DNA from: BJHQ01 sp964654285
GTDB lineage: Bacteria > Planctomycetota > UBA11346
Assembly (NCBI GenBank): GCA_964654285.1
Contig: CAZZJC010000026.1
Location: 1-64,000 of the forward strand
Direction of reading: 5' to 3'
DNA: 64,000 bases
Every line of letters starts with the position of its first letter. The stretch's first letter is position 1. This document shows, in pieces, positions 25,437-34,000 of the stretch. A program made the position numbers and the translations under genes. The notes below the pieces were generated by a model, which saw only the letters and a program-made list of their open reading frames with translations, was not told the DNA's origin and made no database searches.

Positions 25437-25807
25437 ACGGGCGCGGTGGCGCGGCCGGCGCGACGGCCGCGCTGCTGCTCGCCGCCGGATGCACCGGTGT
25501 GCGGGTCGAGGTCACCGATGCCGCCACCGGTGAACCTCTGGCTGACGTTCCGGTGTGGTGGGATGAGACCGGCCGCGATCATTCGCGTCGCACCGGCTCC
25601 GACGGCGCGGTGCGGATGCCGCGCGCGGGAACCCATCTGGTGGTCGCGGGGCCACAGGCGTGGGCGCTGGTCGAGGTGCCGCCGACCGGCGATCGGGTGG
25701 ACGTGGCGCTCACAAGCCGCTGGCTGGAGGGTTTTCTCGTCCAACCGCCGCCGGTGCGCGGGTACGATCCTGCGCGGCGACCGGATCCCTGCCGCGGGTG
25801 CCGCTGA
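25433..25807 (+). CDS. Small putative lipoprotein
   Basis: A 124-residue protein whose start overlaps the purB stop (ATGA). The first 20 residues form a signal peptide ending in the lipobox LLAAGC (C20). The mature part reads as a small carboxypeptidase-regulatory-like or transthyretin-like beta domain (VRVEVTDAATGEPLADVPVWWDE, then DGAVRMPRAGTHLVV), followed by a Pro/Arg-rich tail with CRGC. No enzymatic motif is present. Translational coupling to a purine enzyme probably has no functional meaning. It is followed by a tandem repeat, with no obvious terminator before it. Confidence 0.75.
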   Translation: MNGRGGAAGATAALLLAAGCTGVRVEVTDAATGEPLADVPVWWDETGRDHSRRTGSDGAVRMPRAGTHLVVAGPQAWALVEVPPTGDRVDVALTSRWLEGFLVQPPPVRGYDPARRPDPCRGCR

Positions 25808-26317
25808 CTCGCTTCAGCCATGAAGTCGCATTCCACTTCGAAATAGCCCGCCAAGAAAGGCGGGATCCAGCCGAAGAAACCCGGGAGACCCAGCCGTCAG
25901 GTGAAGGGTGCGAACTCCCGGTTGTGGATTTCGCCGTCTGCTGGATCCATGCCCGGTCGACCATTCACCAAAAATTCCTCGGAAAAATCGCAAGAGCGCC
26001 CCAGATGCAAGGCGGGAGGAGGGCGTTGGGCGGCGCCCAATGACCGACGACCAACGCAGCAGGTGGGGCGCTCTTGCGGTAAAGAAAGGCGGGATCCAGC
26101 CGAAGAAACCCGGGAGACCCAGCCGTCAGGTGAAGGGTGCGAACTCCCGGTTGTGGATTTCGCCGTCTGCTGGATCCATGCCCGGTCGACCATTCACCAA
26201 AAATTCCTCGGAAAAATCGCAAGAGCGCCCCAGATGCAAGGCGGGAGGAGGGAGTTGGGCAGCGCCCAATGACCGACGACCAACGCAGCAGGTGGGGCGC
26301 TCTTGCGATTTTTGGCT
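25808..26317. other. Intergenic region filled by a tandem repeat
   Basis: This 510-bp gap between convergent genes holds about 45 bp of unremarkable sequence and then the two-copy 229-bp element described separately. Short open frames across it are identical in both copies and carry no recognisable domain. Confidence 0.75.
25853..26313. repeat. Two tandem copies of a 229-bp structured element
   Basis: Unit 1 is 25853-26081 and unit 2 starts at 26082; over their length I find only two substitutions (GGGCGTTGGGCGG against GGGAGTTGGGCAG). Each unit contains the inverted repeat AAAAATCGCAAGAGCGCCCC (26212-26231 in unit 2) with its partner GGGGCGCTCTTGCGATTTTT (26294-26313). Unit 1 keeps only GGGGCGCTCTTGCG before the junction, so the 3' end was trimmed or the duplication broke there. 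An inner GTTGGGC/GCCCAAT hairpin sits between the arms. Confidence 0.9.
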
Positions 26318-27178
26318 TCAGCGCGCCAGCACGGCGGTCGCGCGCAGGGCCGGTTTGCGCGCGGCGGCCTCGCCCAGCGACTCGGTATAGAGATGCACGA
26401 GGTCGAGCAGATGGCGGCCCGGGCATTCGGTCCGTTCGTAGATCTCGCAATGCCCGAAGATCTGGCTGCGTGCGATGGCGTGGTCGTCGCGCAGGCGGTC
26501 GAGCACCCGCACCAGGGCGAGGGCCTGGGGGCGCGGAACCTGGACCCGGTCGAAGTTGCCGAGCAGGCAGACGCCGATGTTGCCGCGGTTCCGTTCGGGC
26601 CCATGCGCGTGCGCGCCCTGGTAGCGCAGCGGGCGGCCTTCCCAGACCTCGCCGTCGCGGTCGATGATGAAGTGGTAGCCGATGCAGGCCCAGGGCGGGG
26701 ACATCTTGCGATGCTCGCGCTCGATCTTCGCGAGCAGATCGGTGGTGGGATCGGTGGTGTCGCCCGGCATGGCGCTGTGGTGGACGGTGATGCGGAACGG
26801 CGTGGACATCGGCGTTGAGGCCGACTCGGTGACCGGCAGCTGCGTCCAGGCGCTGCGCGGATGGTACCAGTCCGCCGGAGCAGGCGCGGGGGCCGGCTTG
26901 GCCGCGACCGGTTCGACCACCGGCGCGGGAACCGGTTCGGCCGGAGGCACCCCGCCGGGGATGCGCAGGATCTGGCCGGGCCGGGGGAAGGCGGTGAGGT
27001 CGTTGGCCTCGGCGATGGTGCGGACCTCGACCTTCCAGGCGCGGGCGACCGCGGTCAGGGTATCGCCGGTGCGCCATTCATAGACCGGCGCGCGGTCGGT
27101 CAGCGGATCGCGGGTGCAGCCCCCCGCGATCAGGACGACCGCGATCAGCGCGAGGATCCGATGACGCGGGCGTTCCAT
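26318..27178 (-). CDS. N-acetylmuramoyl-L-alanine amidase lipoprotein with LysM domain
   Basis: A 286-residue envelope protein. The signal peptide ends in lipobox IAGGC (C21), so it is lipid-anchored. A LysM domain (about 33-73, YEWRTGDTLTAVARAWKV to GQILRIP) binds peptidoglycan; a Pro/Ala/Val linker follows; the Amidase_2/PGRP domain (about 125-270) shows the zinc ligands H133/H134 (TVHHSA), H243 (GHCEI) and C252 (ECPG). It would cleave the amide between MurNAc and L-Ala for remodelling or recycling. The AGGA ribosome site overlaps the end of the upstream helicase gene 9 bp away, so the two are co-transcribed. Presence of the enzyme implies a peptidoglycan wall. Confidence 0.92.
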   Translation of the reverse strand: MERPRHRILALIAVVLIAGGCTRDPLTDRAPVYEWRTGDTLTAVARAWKVEVRTIAEANDLTAFPRPGQILRIPGGVPPAEPVPAPVVEPVAAKPAPAPAPADWYHPRSAWTQLPVTESASTPMSTPFRITVHHSAMPGDTTDPTTDLLAKIEREHRKMSPPWACIGYHFIIDRDGEVWEGRPLRYQGAHAHGPERNRGNIGVCLLGNFDRVQVPRPQALALVRVLDRLRDDHAIARSQIFGHCEIYERTECPGRHLLDLVHLYTESLGEAAARKPALRATAVLAR

Positions 27179-27187
27179 GGTGTTTTC

Positions 27188-30100
27188 CTAGCGGCGGCGG
27201 CGGAGCTTGATGACCCCGGACAGGGGCTTGAGCATGCGCACGGAACCGGGTTCGGTCTGGGCGGTGATCCGGCGCGGGCCGCTGACCTCGCCTGGCTGCG
27301 GGGTGAAGCCGTCGATCTGCTCTTCCTCGATCATCAGGCCGATGTGCTTCTCGATCTCGGTGAGGAACTGGCCGTCCTCGGGGGTGATGAAGGTGCGTGC
27401 CACCCCGCTCGCGCCGTTGCGCGCGGTGCGGCCGATCCGGTGCACGTATTCCTCGGGCATCTCGGGCACGTCGTAGTTGACGACATGCGAGACGGTCGGG
27501 ATGTCCAGCCCGCGCGCGGCGACGTTGGTCGCGATCAGGCACTGCAGGGTGCCGGCGCGGAAGTCCTGCAAGGTGCGTTCGCGCTTCGACTGCGGCAGAT
27601 CGCCGTGGATGGCGCCGGCCGAGATCTTCTTGCGCTTGAGCACCTCGGCGACGCGGTCGGTCTGGTGCTTGGTGCGGCAGAACACGACCAATTGCGGCGG
27701 CTCGAAGCGCTCGATGAAGTGCGCCAGGAGGTCGTTCTTCCGCTCGCGTGCCACCGCGATGTACTTCTGGTCGACCTGCTCGACCGTGACCTGCTGCGGG
27801 GCGATGCGGATGTGCGCCGGGGTCTTCATGTGCTTGGCCGCGAGCTGCTTCACCGGCTCGGGGAAGGTGGCCGAGAACATCATGAGCTGGCGGTCGTGCG
27901 GGGTGTGCGAGATGATCCAGTTCACGTCCGGCCAGAAGCCGATGTCGAGCATCTGGTCGGCCTCGTCCAGCACCGCCAGGCGCAGGCGCGAGAGGTCGAG
28001 GGCGCGCCGGCGCATCAGGTCGATGATCCGGCCCGGGGTGCCGATCACCGCGTGGGGTGAACGCTCCAGTTCGCGGATCTGCGCGTCCATGTCGACGCCG
28101 CCGTAGATGAGCGCCGCGCGCGCGCCGGACTTGCCGGCCATGCGGTTGAACTCGCCATGCACCTGGCGCGCGAGTTCGCGCGTCGGGCAGAGCACCAGCG
28201 CCACCGGCTGGCGGTCGCCGGCGGCCGGTTTGTAGGAATACAGCAGCTGCAGGAGCGGCAGCACGTAGGCCGCCGTCTTGCCGGTGCCGGTCTGGGCCTG
28301 GCCGATGAGATCCTTGCCGGCGAGCACCGCCGGGATGGCCTCCTCCTGGATCGGGGTCGGCTTCTCGTAGCCCACGTCGGCGAGATCCGAGAGGATCTGC
28401 TCGTTCAGGCCGAGCGCGCGGAAGCCCTCGGCCTTCGGGCGCTGCGCGAGTTCCTCCGGCAGTTGCGCCGCGAGCGGCAGGCTGGGCGCCGCGCTCGCGC
28501 TCTCGCGCTTGTGGGTGCGGTCCGGACGCCGGCCCTGGGCCGGGGCGGCCGGGGCGGGACGGACGAAGGATCCATGGTGCCGGGCGGCGCCTGCGGCGGC
28601 GGCGCCCGGTTCAGCTTTTGGGTGGGCGCCCTCGCCGTCGTTGGCGGTGGGCGCGACGGGCGGTATCGCCGCCGCCGGTTCGGGTGGCGTCGGCGCAGGC
28701 GCCTCGACCACGGGTGCGATCGGCGCGGCGTCCACGGCCGTCACCGCCGCGACGACCGGTTCGGCGGAAACCGCAACGACTTGGGCCGCAACGTCGGCTG
28801 GCGCTGGGACGACGGCTGGTGCCGCCACCACGGTTTCCGCTGGAACAGCGGCTTCCACCACCGCCGGGGTCGTGACGACTGCTGGCGCAGCCGGAGCCTC
28901 CGCTGCCGCCGGCGCCGCGACCGGCGGCTCAGCGACGATCGCCGGGGCGGGTGCGGCTGGAGCCGCGACGGGCGCCGGGGCGGGAACGGGAGCCTTGGCC
29001 GGATTCACCCGCACCTTGGCCTTGCGCAGGGCGAAGAGGTCGCCGCGGTCGCCGCGCAGGCTGAAGCCGGGCGCGACCACCGCCGAGATGTGGCCGGGCG
29101 GGACGGGCGACGCCTCGTCGGTACCGACGATCTCATGGAAGTCCGGATGCGGCAGACCGGTGCCGGGGGTCGGCACGACGCCGATCTCGGCGAGCAGCTC
29201 GGCCAGGCGCGGCTGCGCCCACGACGGGGTCGCGGGATCGCACAGTTCGAGGATGCCCTTGGAGAACGTGCACAGGCGTTCGAGCACGCTCGGGACGCCG
29301 CGCAGGGTTCCGTCCAGGCGCGGACGCGGGGCGCGCTGGTCGTTGCGCTGGTCCCGCTGGGGCTGATCGCTGCGCGGCTGGCTCTCGTTCCGCGGTTGGC
29401 CGTTCCCGGGCTGGCCCTGCGGCCGGGGCTGGCTGGGTCCGGCCGGACCATTGCCCGGACGTGCGAGCTGGCTGCGGTCGACGACCGGCAGCGGGCGACC
29501 GCTGCGCGGCGCCTGCTGCTGCTCGGGTGCGACCAGCGGCGCGGTCGAGGGCTGGCCGGGCGCGGCGCTGCGGTTGGGCAGGAGCGTGCCCGGCTTGGGC
29601 AGCGGTTGCGCGCTGGCGGGGGCGCTCACCGGGCCGGGTCGCAGGCCGTTCGGCGGACGCTGGCCTTGCGCCGGGTTCGCCGGCTGGGCCGAGGACTGCG
29701 CTCCGGCATTCGCCGCCGGAGCCGCACCGGGCTGGGTGCCGGCTGCGGCCGGGGGGGTGCCGGCTTCGCCGGAGTCCTCGCCGTCGCCATCTTCACCATC
29801 GAATTCGCTGTCGTCGCCGGGCGCGCCGACCTGAGGCTGGCCGTCACCACCGCGACCCCGGCCGCGACCGCGACGGCGGCGACGGCGGCGACGGCGGTTG
29901 GGATCGCCCTCGGCGCCAGCCGGGCCGGGTTCGCCGGCGGCGGGATGCTCGCCGACCGGGGCGGACGGGGCGGCCACCGGGGCGGCCGCGAGCACTTCCG
30001 GTTCAGCCCCGAGGCTTTCCGGGGTCAGCAGTTCGGGTTCGCTGTCGGCCGTCGCGTTCGCGCTGGCGGGCTGGGTCTCGGGGATGGTCTGCTGCGCGGC

Positions 30101-30337
30101 TGCGCCCGCGATCACCTGGCTGAGGGCGCCGATGAGCTGGTCGCGGCCGAGGCGGCTGCGGTTGGCGATCTGGTGTTCGCCGGCGAGCTGGCGCAGGTCC
30201 TTGATGCTCAGATCGGTGAGTTCCGACGCGGGCGCCGCCGGATTGGCGGTTTCGGGGTTGCCGGTGGGGATCGGATCGGGGGTGGTGGGAAGCGGGGCGG
30301 GCTGAGCGCCGCCCGGGGTCTCGTTGTGGTCAGTCAT
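27188..30337 (-). CDS. DEAD-box RNA helicase with Rho N-terminal, Arg-rich and GrpE-like regions
   Basis: A 1049-residue protein from the ATG at 30337. Order: Rho_N/SAP-like domain (about 38-74, LTDLSIKDLRQLAGEHQI); a poly-Arg/RGR tract (148-164) followed by an acidic stretch (176-190); a Gln/Pro-rich disordered region; a segment resembling the GrpE head (about 345-447; VLERLCTF, then LPHPDFHEIVG, VPPG and LRKAKVRV); an Ala/Pro/Val linker of about 160 residues; and a full DEAD-box core with Q664, AQTGTGKT (681-688), PTRELA, TPGR, DEAD (791-794), SAT, ARGLDIP and HRIGRTAR (966-973). The helicase core is of the RhlE/CshA type and should remodel RNA or RNPs. The GrpE-like assignment is by eye and is the uncertain part. 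Confidence 0.9.
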   Translation of the reverse strand: MTDHNETPGGAQPAPLPTTPDPIPTGNPETANPAAPASELTDLSIKDLRQLAGEHQIANRSRLGRDQLIGALSQVIAGAAAQQTIPETQPASANATADSEPELLTPESLGAEPEVLAAAPVAAPSAPVGEHPAAGEPGPAGAEGDPNRRRRRRRRRGRGRGRGGDGQPQVGAPGDDSEFDGEDGDGEDSGEAGTPPAAAGTQPGAAPAANAGAQSSAQPANPAQGQRPPNGLRPGPVSAPASAQPLPKPGTLLPNRSAAPGQPSTAPLVAPEQQQAPRSGRPLPVVDRSQLARPGNGPAGPSQPRPQGQPGNGQPRNESQPRSDQPQRDQRNDQRAPRPRLDGTLRGVPSVLERLCTFSKGILELCDPATPSWAQPRLAELLAEIGVVPTPGTGLPHPDFHEIVGTDEASPVPPGHISAVVAPGFSLRGDRGDLFALRKAKVRVNPAKAPVPAPAPVAAPAAPAPAIVAEPPVAAPAAAEAPAAPAVVTTPAVVEAAVPAETVVAAPAVVPAPADVAAQVVAVSAEPVVAAVTAVDAAPIAPVVEAPAPTPPEPAAAIPPVAPTANDGEGAHPKAEPGAAAAGAARHHGSFVRPAPAAPAQGRRPDRTHKRESASAAPSLPLAAQLPEELAQRPKAEGFRALGLNEQILSDLADVGYEKPTPIQEEAIPAVLAGKDLIGQAQTGTGKTAAYVLPLLQLLYSYKPAAGDRQPVALVLCPTRELARQVHGEFNRMAGKSGARAALIYGGVDMDAQIRELERSPHAVIGTPGRIIDLMRRRALDLSRLRLAVLDEADQMLDIGFWPDVNWIISHTPHDRQLMMFSATFPEPVKQLAAKHMKTPAHIRIAPQQVTVEQVDQKYIAVARERKNDLLAHFIERFEPPQLVVFCRTKHQTDRVAEVLKRKKISAGAIHGDLPQSKRERTLQDFRAGTLQCLIATNVAARGLDIPTVSHVVNYDVPEMPEEYVHRIGRTARNGASGVARTFITPEDGQFLTEIEKHIGLMIEEEQIDGFTPQPGEVSGPRRITAQTEPGSVRMLKPLSGVIKLRRRR

Positions 30338-31014
30338 TCCTGTTTCTTCACGTGGGGCCGTGGTCGACGCGCTTCGCGGCCGGAGCGCCCATGCACCCCT
30401 GGGGACCGCGCGCGCCGGAACCTTCGGCGACCTGCCTCCGGGGCCGGCGCAGTCCTCTGGACCGGCGGCCGCTGCGGCGGCGTTCTTCCGGCAGCCGCAA
30501 AGGCGGCCGCGACGGAGAACGGCCGCATTCAATGGTCAAGTCCGGGCGGGGCAAGGGTTATCCGTAGGCGCCGGACCGCTTCACCATCCAGGTGGTGGCA
30601 TTCTGCGAAGGATGCTGTGATTCGGCCGGCGAGACGCCGGCGCTCCCAGGAAGGCCGGCTTTTACTGAGGATCCACCAACAGGTTGACGAACCCAGGGAC
30701 GGTTCCGGTGCCCGCGAGTGATTGATTCATAGGTAAAAACCAGAGATTCGTGCGGGCCGAGGCCCGCCGATCATGGCTCTATCCGTCAACCTGCTGGTGA
30801 ATCCTGAATAAGGCGGCCCGGCCGGCGCTCGAAGACGCGCCGGCCGGGCGGCGGCGTCCGCGCATCATGTCGGATCCGGCCTGAACCCCTGCGCATGGGT
30901 GGATTCCTGCCGCACCAACGCAACCAGGGGATTGATTCTCTCCCCGGGCTGCTAGCCTCTTCCGACCCGTCTGCATCGATCTCATCGATTTTTCCTCCCG
31001 CCACGAACCAGGTT
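30338..31014. other. Divergent intergenic region, 677 bp
   Basis: Separates the divergent helicase and subtilase genes. The first 310 bp are very GC-rich with no convincing promoter and would form a long 5' leader for the helicase, as is common for cold-inducible DEAD-box genes, although no cold-shock box is visible. The centre holds the inverted repeat pair at 30653-30818. The last 190 bp lead into the subtilase start. No short gene with a plausible ribosome site was found. Confidence 0.5.
30653..30818. mobile_element. MITE-like element with about 36-bp terminal inverted repeats
   Basis: The left arm 30653-30689 begins GGCCGGCTTTTACTGAGG and ends CACCAACAGGTTGACG; the reverse complement of 30784-30818 begins GGCCGCCTTATTCAGG and ends CACCAGCAGGTTGACG. 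The arms match with a few substitutions and a 2-bp gap and enclose about 94 bp, which are non-coding. Outside each arm lies a GC hairpin (GCCGGCG-aga-CGCCGGC on the left, CCGGCGC...GCGCCGG on the right). This is the shape of a non-autonomous transposon remnant; no clear target duplication is visible. Confidence 0.55.
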
Positions 31015-34000
31015 ATGCGCCCCACCACCCCTTTCGTCCTGCCCCTCCTCGTCCTCGTCGCCGGCTGCGTCGAACGCCACGGCCAGCCCCTGCCCGCCGC
31101 CACGCCACCGCAAGCCTCCGCGCCGGGCGCGCCCAGTATCAGCGTGGAACCGGCGCGCCTGACGGCCGTGACGCCGGGAGCAGCGGTTCCCGCTTTGGTG
31201 CTGAAGATGGATGGCCCGCGTCCGGCGATCGGGCGTGAGGCCACCGCGGCGGAACTGCGTGCGCTCCACCCCGGAGCCGAGCTTCTGGCCAGCGAGGACG
31301 GTCCCCGCGGAGCGGATGGGCGCTGGGTACGCCGGCATCTCCTGCGCACCGGGATGAAGTATCCGCTCGTGCGGGTCGAAGAGTTCATGGAACAGCAGCC
31401 TGGAGCGGCCGAACCGCGCCTGCTGCGGCGGCTGGAGATGGTCGCCGACCACGTCCTGGTGTCCCTGGCGCCCGGGGCGATGGTGGAAGACCTGGACCAG
31501 CCGCTCTTCGCCGGCGGTCTGGAGCTGCGCCGCAGCAGCCCCCACGGCCGGACCGCCCTGGTGGCCTGCGATCCGGCCGGCTTCACCGGTCTCGAAGCGG
31601 CGATGCAGGCGCTCGCCGGGGATCCGGCGGTACGCGCGGTCGAACCCGACTACCTGGTGCGCGGGATCGGCACCCCGGATGACGCCAGCTTCGGCCAGCT
31701 CTGGGGCCTGCACAACACCGGCCAGACGGGCGGCACCGCCGACGCCGACATCGATGCGCCCGAGGCCTGGAACATCTCGACCGGCAGCCGGTCGGTGCTG
31801 GTGGGGATCATCGACACCGGCCTCGACCGCTCCCATCCGGACCTGGCGGCGAACGCCTGGACCAACCCGCGCGAATCGGGCAGCGGCCGCGACGCCAACG
31901 GCAGCGATGATGACGGGAACGGCTTCATCGACGACTGGCGCGGCTGGAACTTCGTCGCCGACAACAACAATCCGAACGATGACCATTCCCATGGCACCCA
32001 TGTCGCCGGCACGATCGGCGCCGTGGGCAACAACGGCCAGGGGGTGGTCGGCGTGTGCTGGCAGGTATCGCTGGTAGGCTTGAAATTCCTTGATGCCTCC
32101 GGCAGCGGCTTCACCTCGGATGCGGTCGATGCCGTCCTGTATGCGGATGCGATCGGCTGCGACATCACCTCGAACTCCTGGGGCGGCGGCGGCTACAGCC
32201 AGGCGCTCAAGGATGCAATCGATGTGCTGGGATCGCATGGGCGGCTGTTCGTGGCGGCGGCCGGAAACGATGGGACGGACAATGACACCTATCCGCACTA
32301 CCCGTCTTCGTACTCATGCCCCAACATCATCGCCGTGGGCGCGAGCGACCACACCGATCAGCGCGCCTGGTTCTCCTGCTATGGCGCCACTTCGGTCGAC
32401 CTGTTCGCCCCTGGCGTCTCGACCCTGAGCACGGTCCCTGGGGGAGGTTATGCCTCCTACAACGGCACCTCGATGGCGACGCCGCACGTCAGCGGCGCCT
32501 GCGCCCTGATGAAATCGGTGAGTCCAACCCTGACCGCGAGCCAGATCAAGGCCGCCCTGATCGCCCAGGTGGATGTCCAGCCGGCCTTCACCGGCTTCTG
32601 CGTCAGCAACGGGCGGCTCAACCTGTTCAAGGCCCTGCAGTCGGTGGCTGGGCCCCAGCTCGCCATCGAGACCGGGCCGGCGCAGGAGATCGGCGACGGC
32701 GATGGCCTGATCGAGGCCGGCGAGGTCGCCCGGGTGGCCGCCACGGTCATCAATGTCGGCAATGAGACGATCGCCTCGGCGCGCATCGTCCTGGCCTGCG
32801 ATGATCCCGCCGCGGTGGTGTCCGTCGGAACCGTCAACCTCGGCACGATCATCCCGGGACGGAGCGTGTCGGCGACCTGGGATGTGCAGCTCGGGACCGA
32901 CATCGCCCCCCATGTCGTCACCGGCACCCTGACGGCGAGCGGCAGCGTGGGCGGCCCGTGGGTCCGATCGGTGCCGATTCTCGTCCGGCAGCAGACCCGG
33001 ATGGGCGGGCGCGTCCTGACCGCGACCGGACGGAACCCGGTGGCCGGTGCCGCCATCACCATCGATGGGGCAGGGCCGGCGATCACCTCGGCGGCCGATG
33101 GGTCCTGGTCCGCTCAGGTGCTCGATGGCGAACACACCATCGCCTGCACCGCCACCGGCCATGTCCCGGCTTCGCTCACCGTCGTCACCCCGCCGGATCG
33201 CGACGACCTCGAGATCCTGATGGGCGCCCCGCAGGTGGCGTTGGCCCCGGCGGAACTGTCCATCAGCGTCCGCCAGGGGGGCAGCGCGAGCAGCACCTTC
33301 ACGATCGGCGACGACGGCGACGTGCCCCTGCATTGGACGACCCGGATTGTCGATGCCGCCTGGTCCGCTGCACCCACCGCCACCGGCCTCTGGCATGAGT
33401 CCATGCATCGGCCCCTGGATGGCGGTCCCGCCTGGTATTACGGGCGGGAAGGCAGCTGGAACTACGATACCGGCGCCGCCAACAGCGGCAGTCTGACCTG
33501 GAGCGGGGTGGTGGTGCCCAGCCGCAACCCGGTGCTGGTCTTCAATTCGTGGCGCAAGGCCGATCCAAACAGCTACTACTGGGCCGATCTGAGCCTGGTG
33601 CAGATTTCGGAAAACGGCGGTCCCTGGTACACGATGGCGCAGTACTACGATTCCGATGCAAACTGGCAGACCAAGCAGATCTACCTTGGGGGCTATGCGG
33701 GAAGGACGGTCTCGATCCGCTTCCTGTTCGATACGGTCGACGGCTACGCTAATGCATTCGAAGGATGGTACATTGGCGGGCTGCATTGGGATCTGGGCCA
33801 GGGAACGGTGGCCTGCAGCCTCGATCCGAACTCCGAGACCACCGGGGTCGGCTCCACCTCGACCGTGACCGTGGCCGCTGATGCCGGCAATTCAGCTCCG
33901 GGAATCTACCGCAAAACGATCATCGTCAGCAGTGATGACCCGCTGCATCCACGGGCAACCCTGCCGGCACGGATCATCGTCACCGCCGCCCCCTTGCTGG

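Noticed and set aside
25853..26313. Small protein genes inside the tandem units
   Set aside because: The frames are copied with the repeat, have no ribosome site and no domain.
28157..30721. Long open frame on the plus strand opposite the helicase gene
   Set aside because: Gly/Arg/Ala-rich translation without any domain; explained by GC-rich codon bias of the real gene on the other strand.
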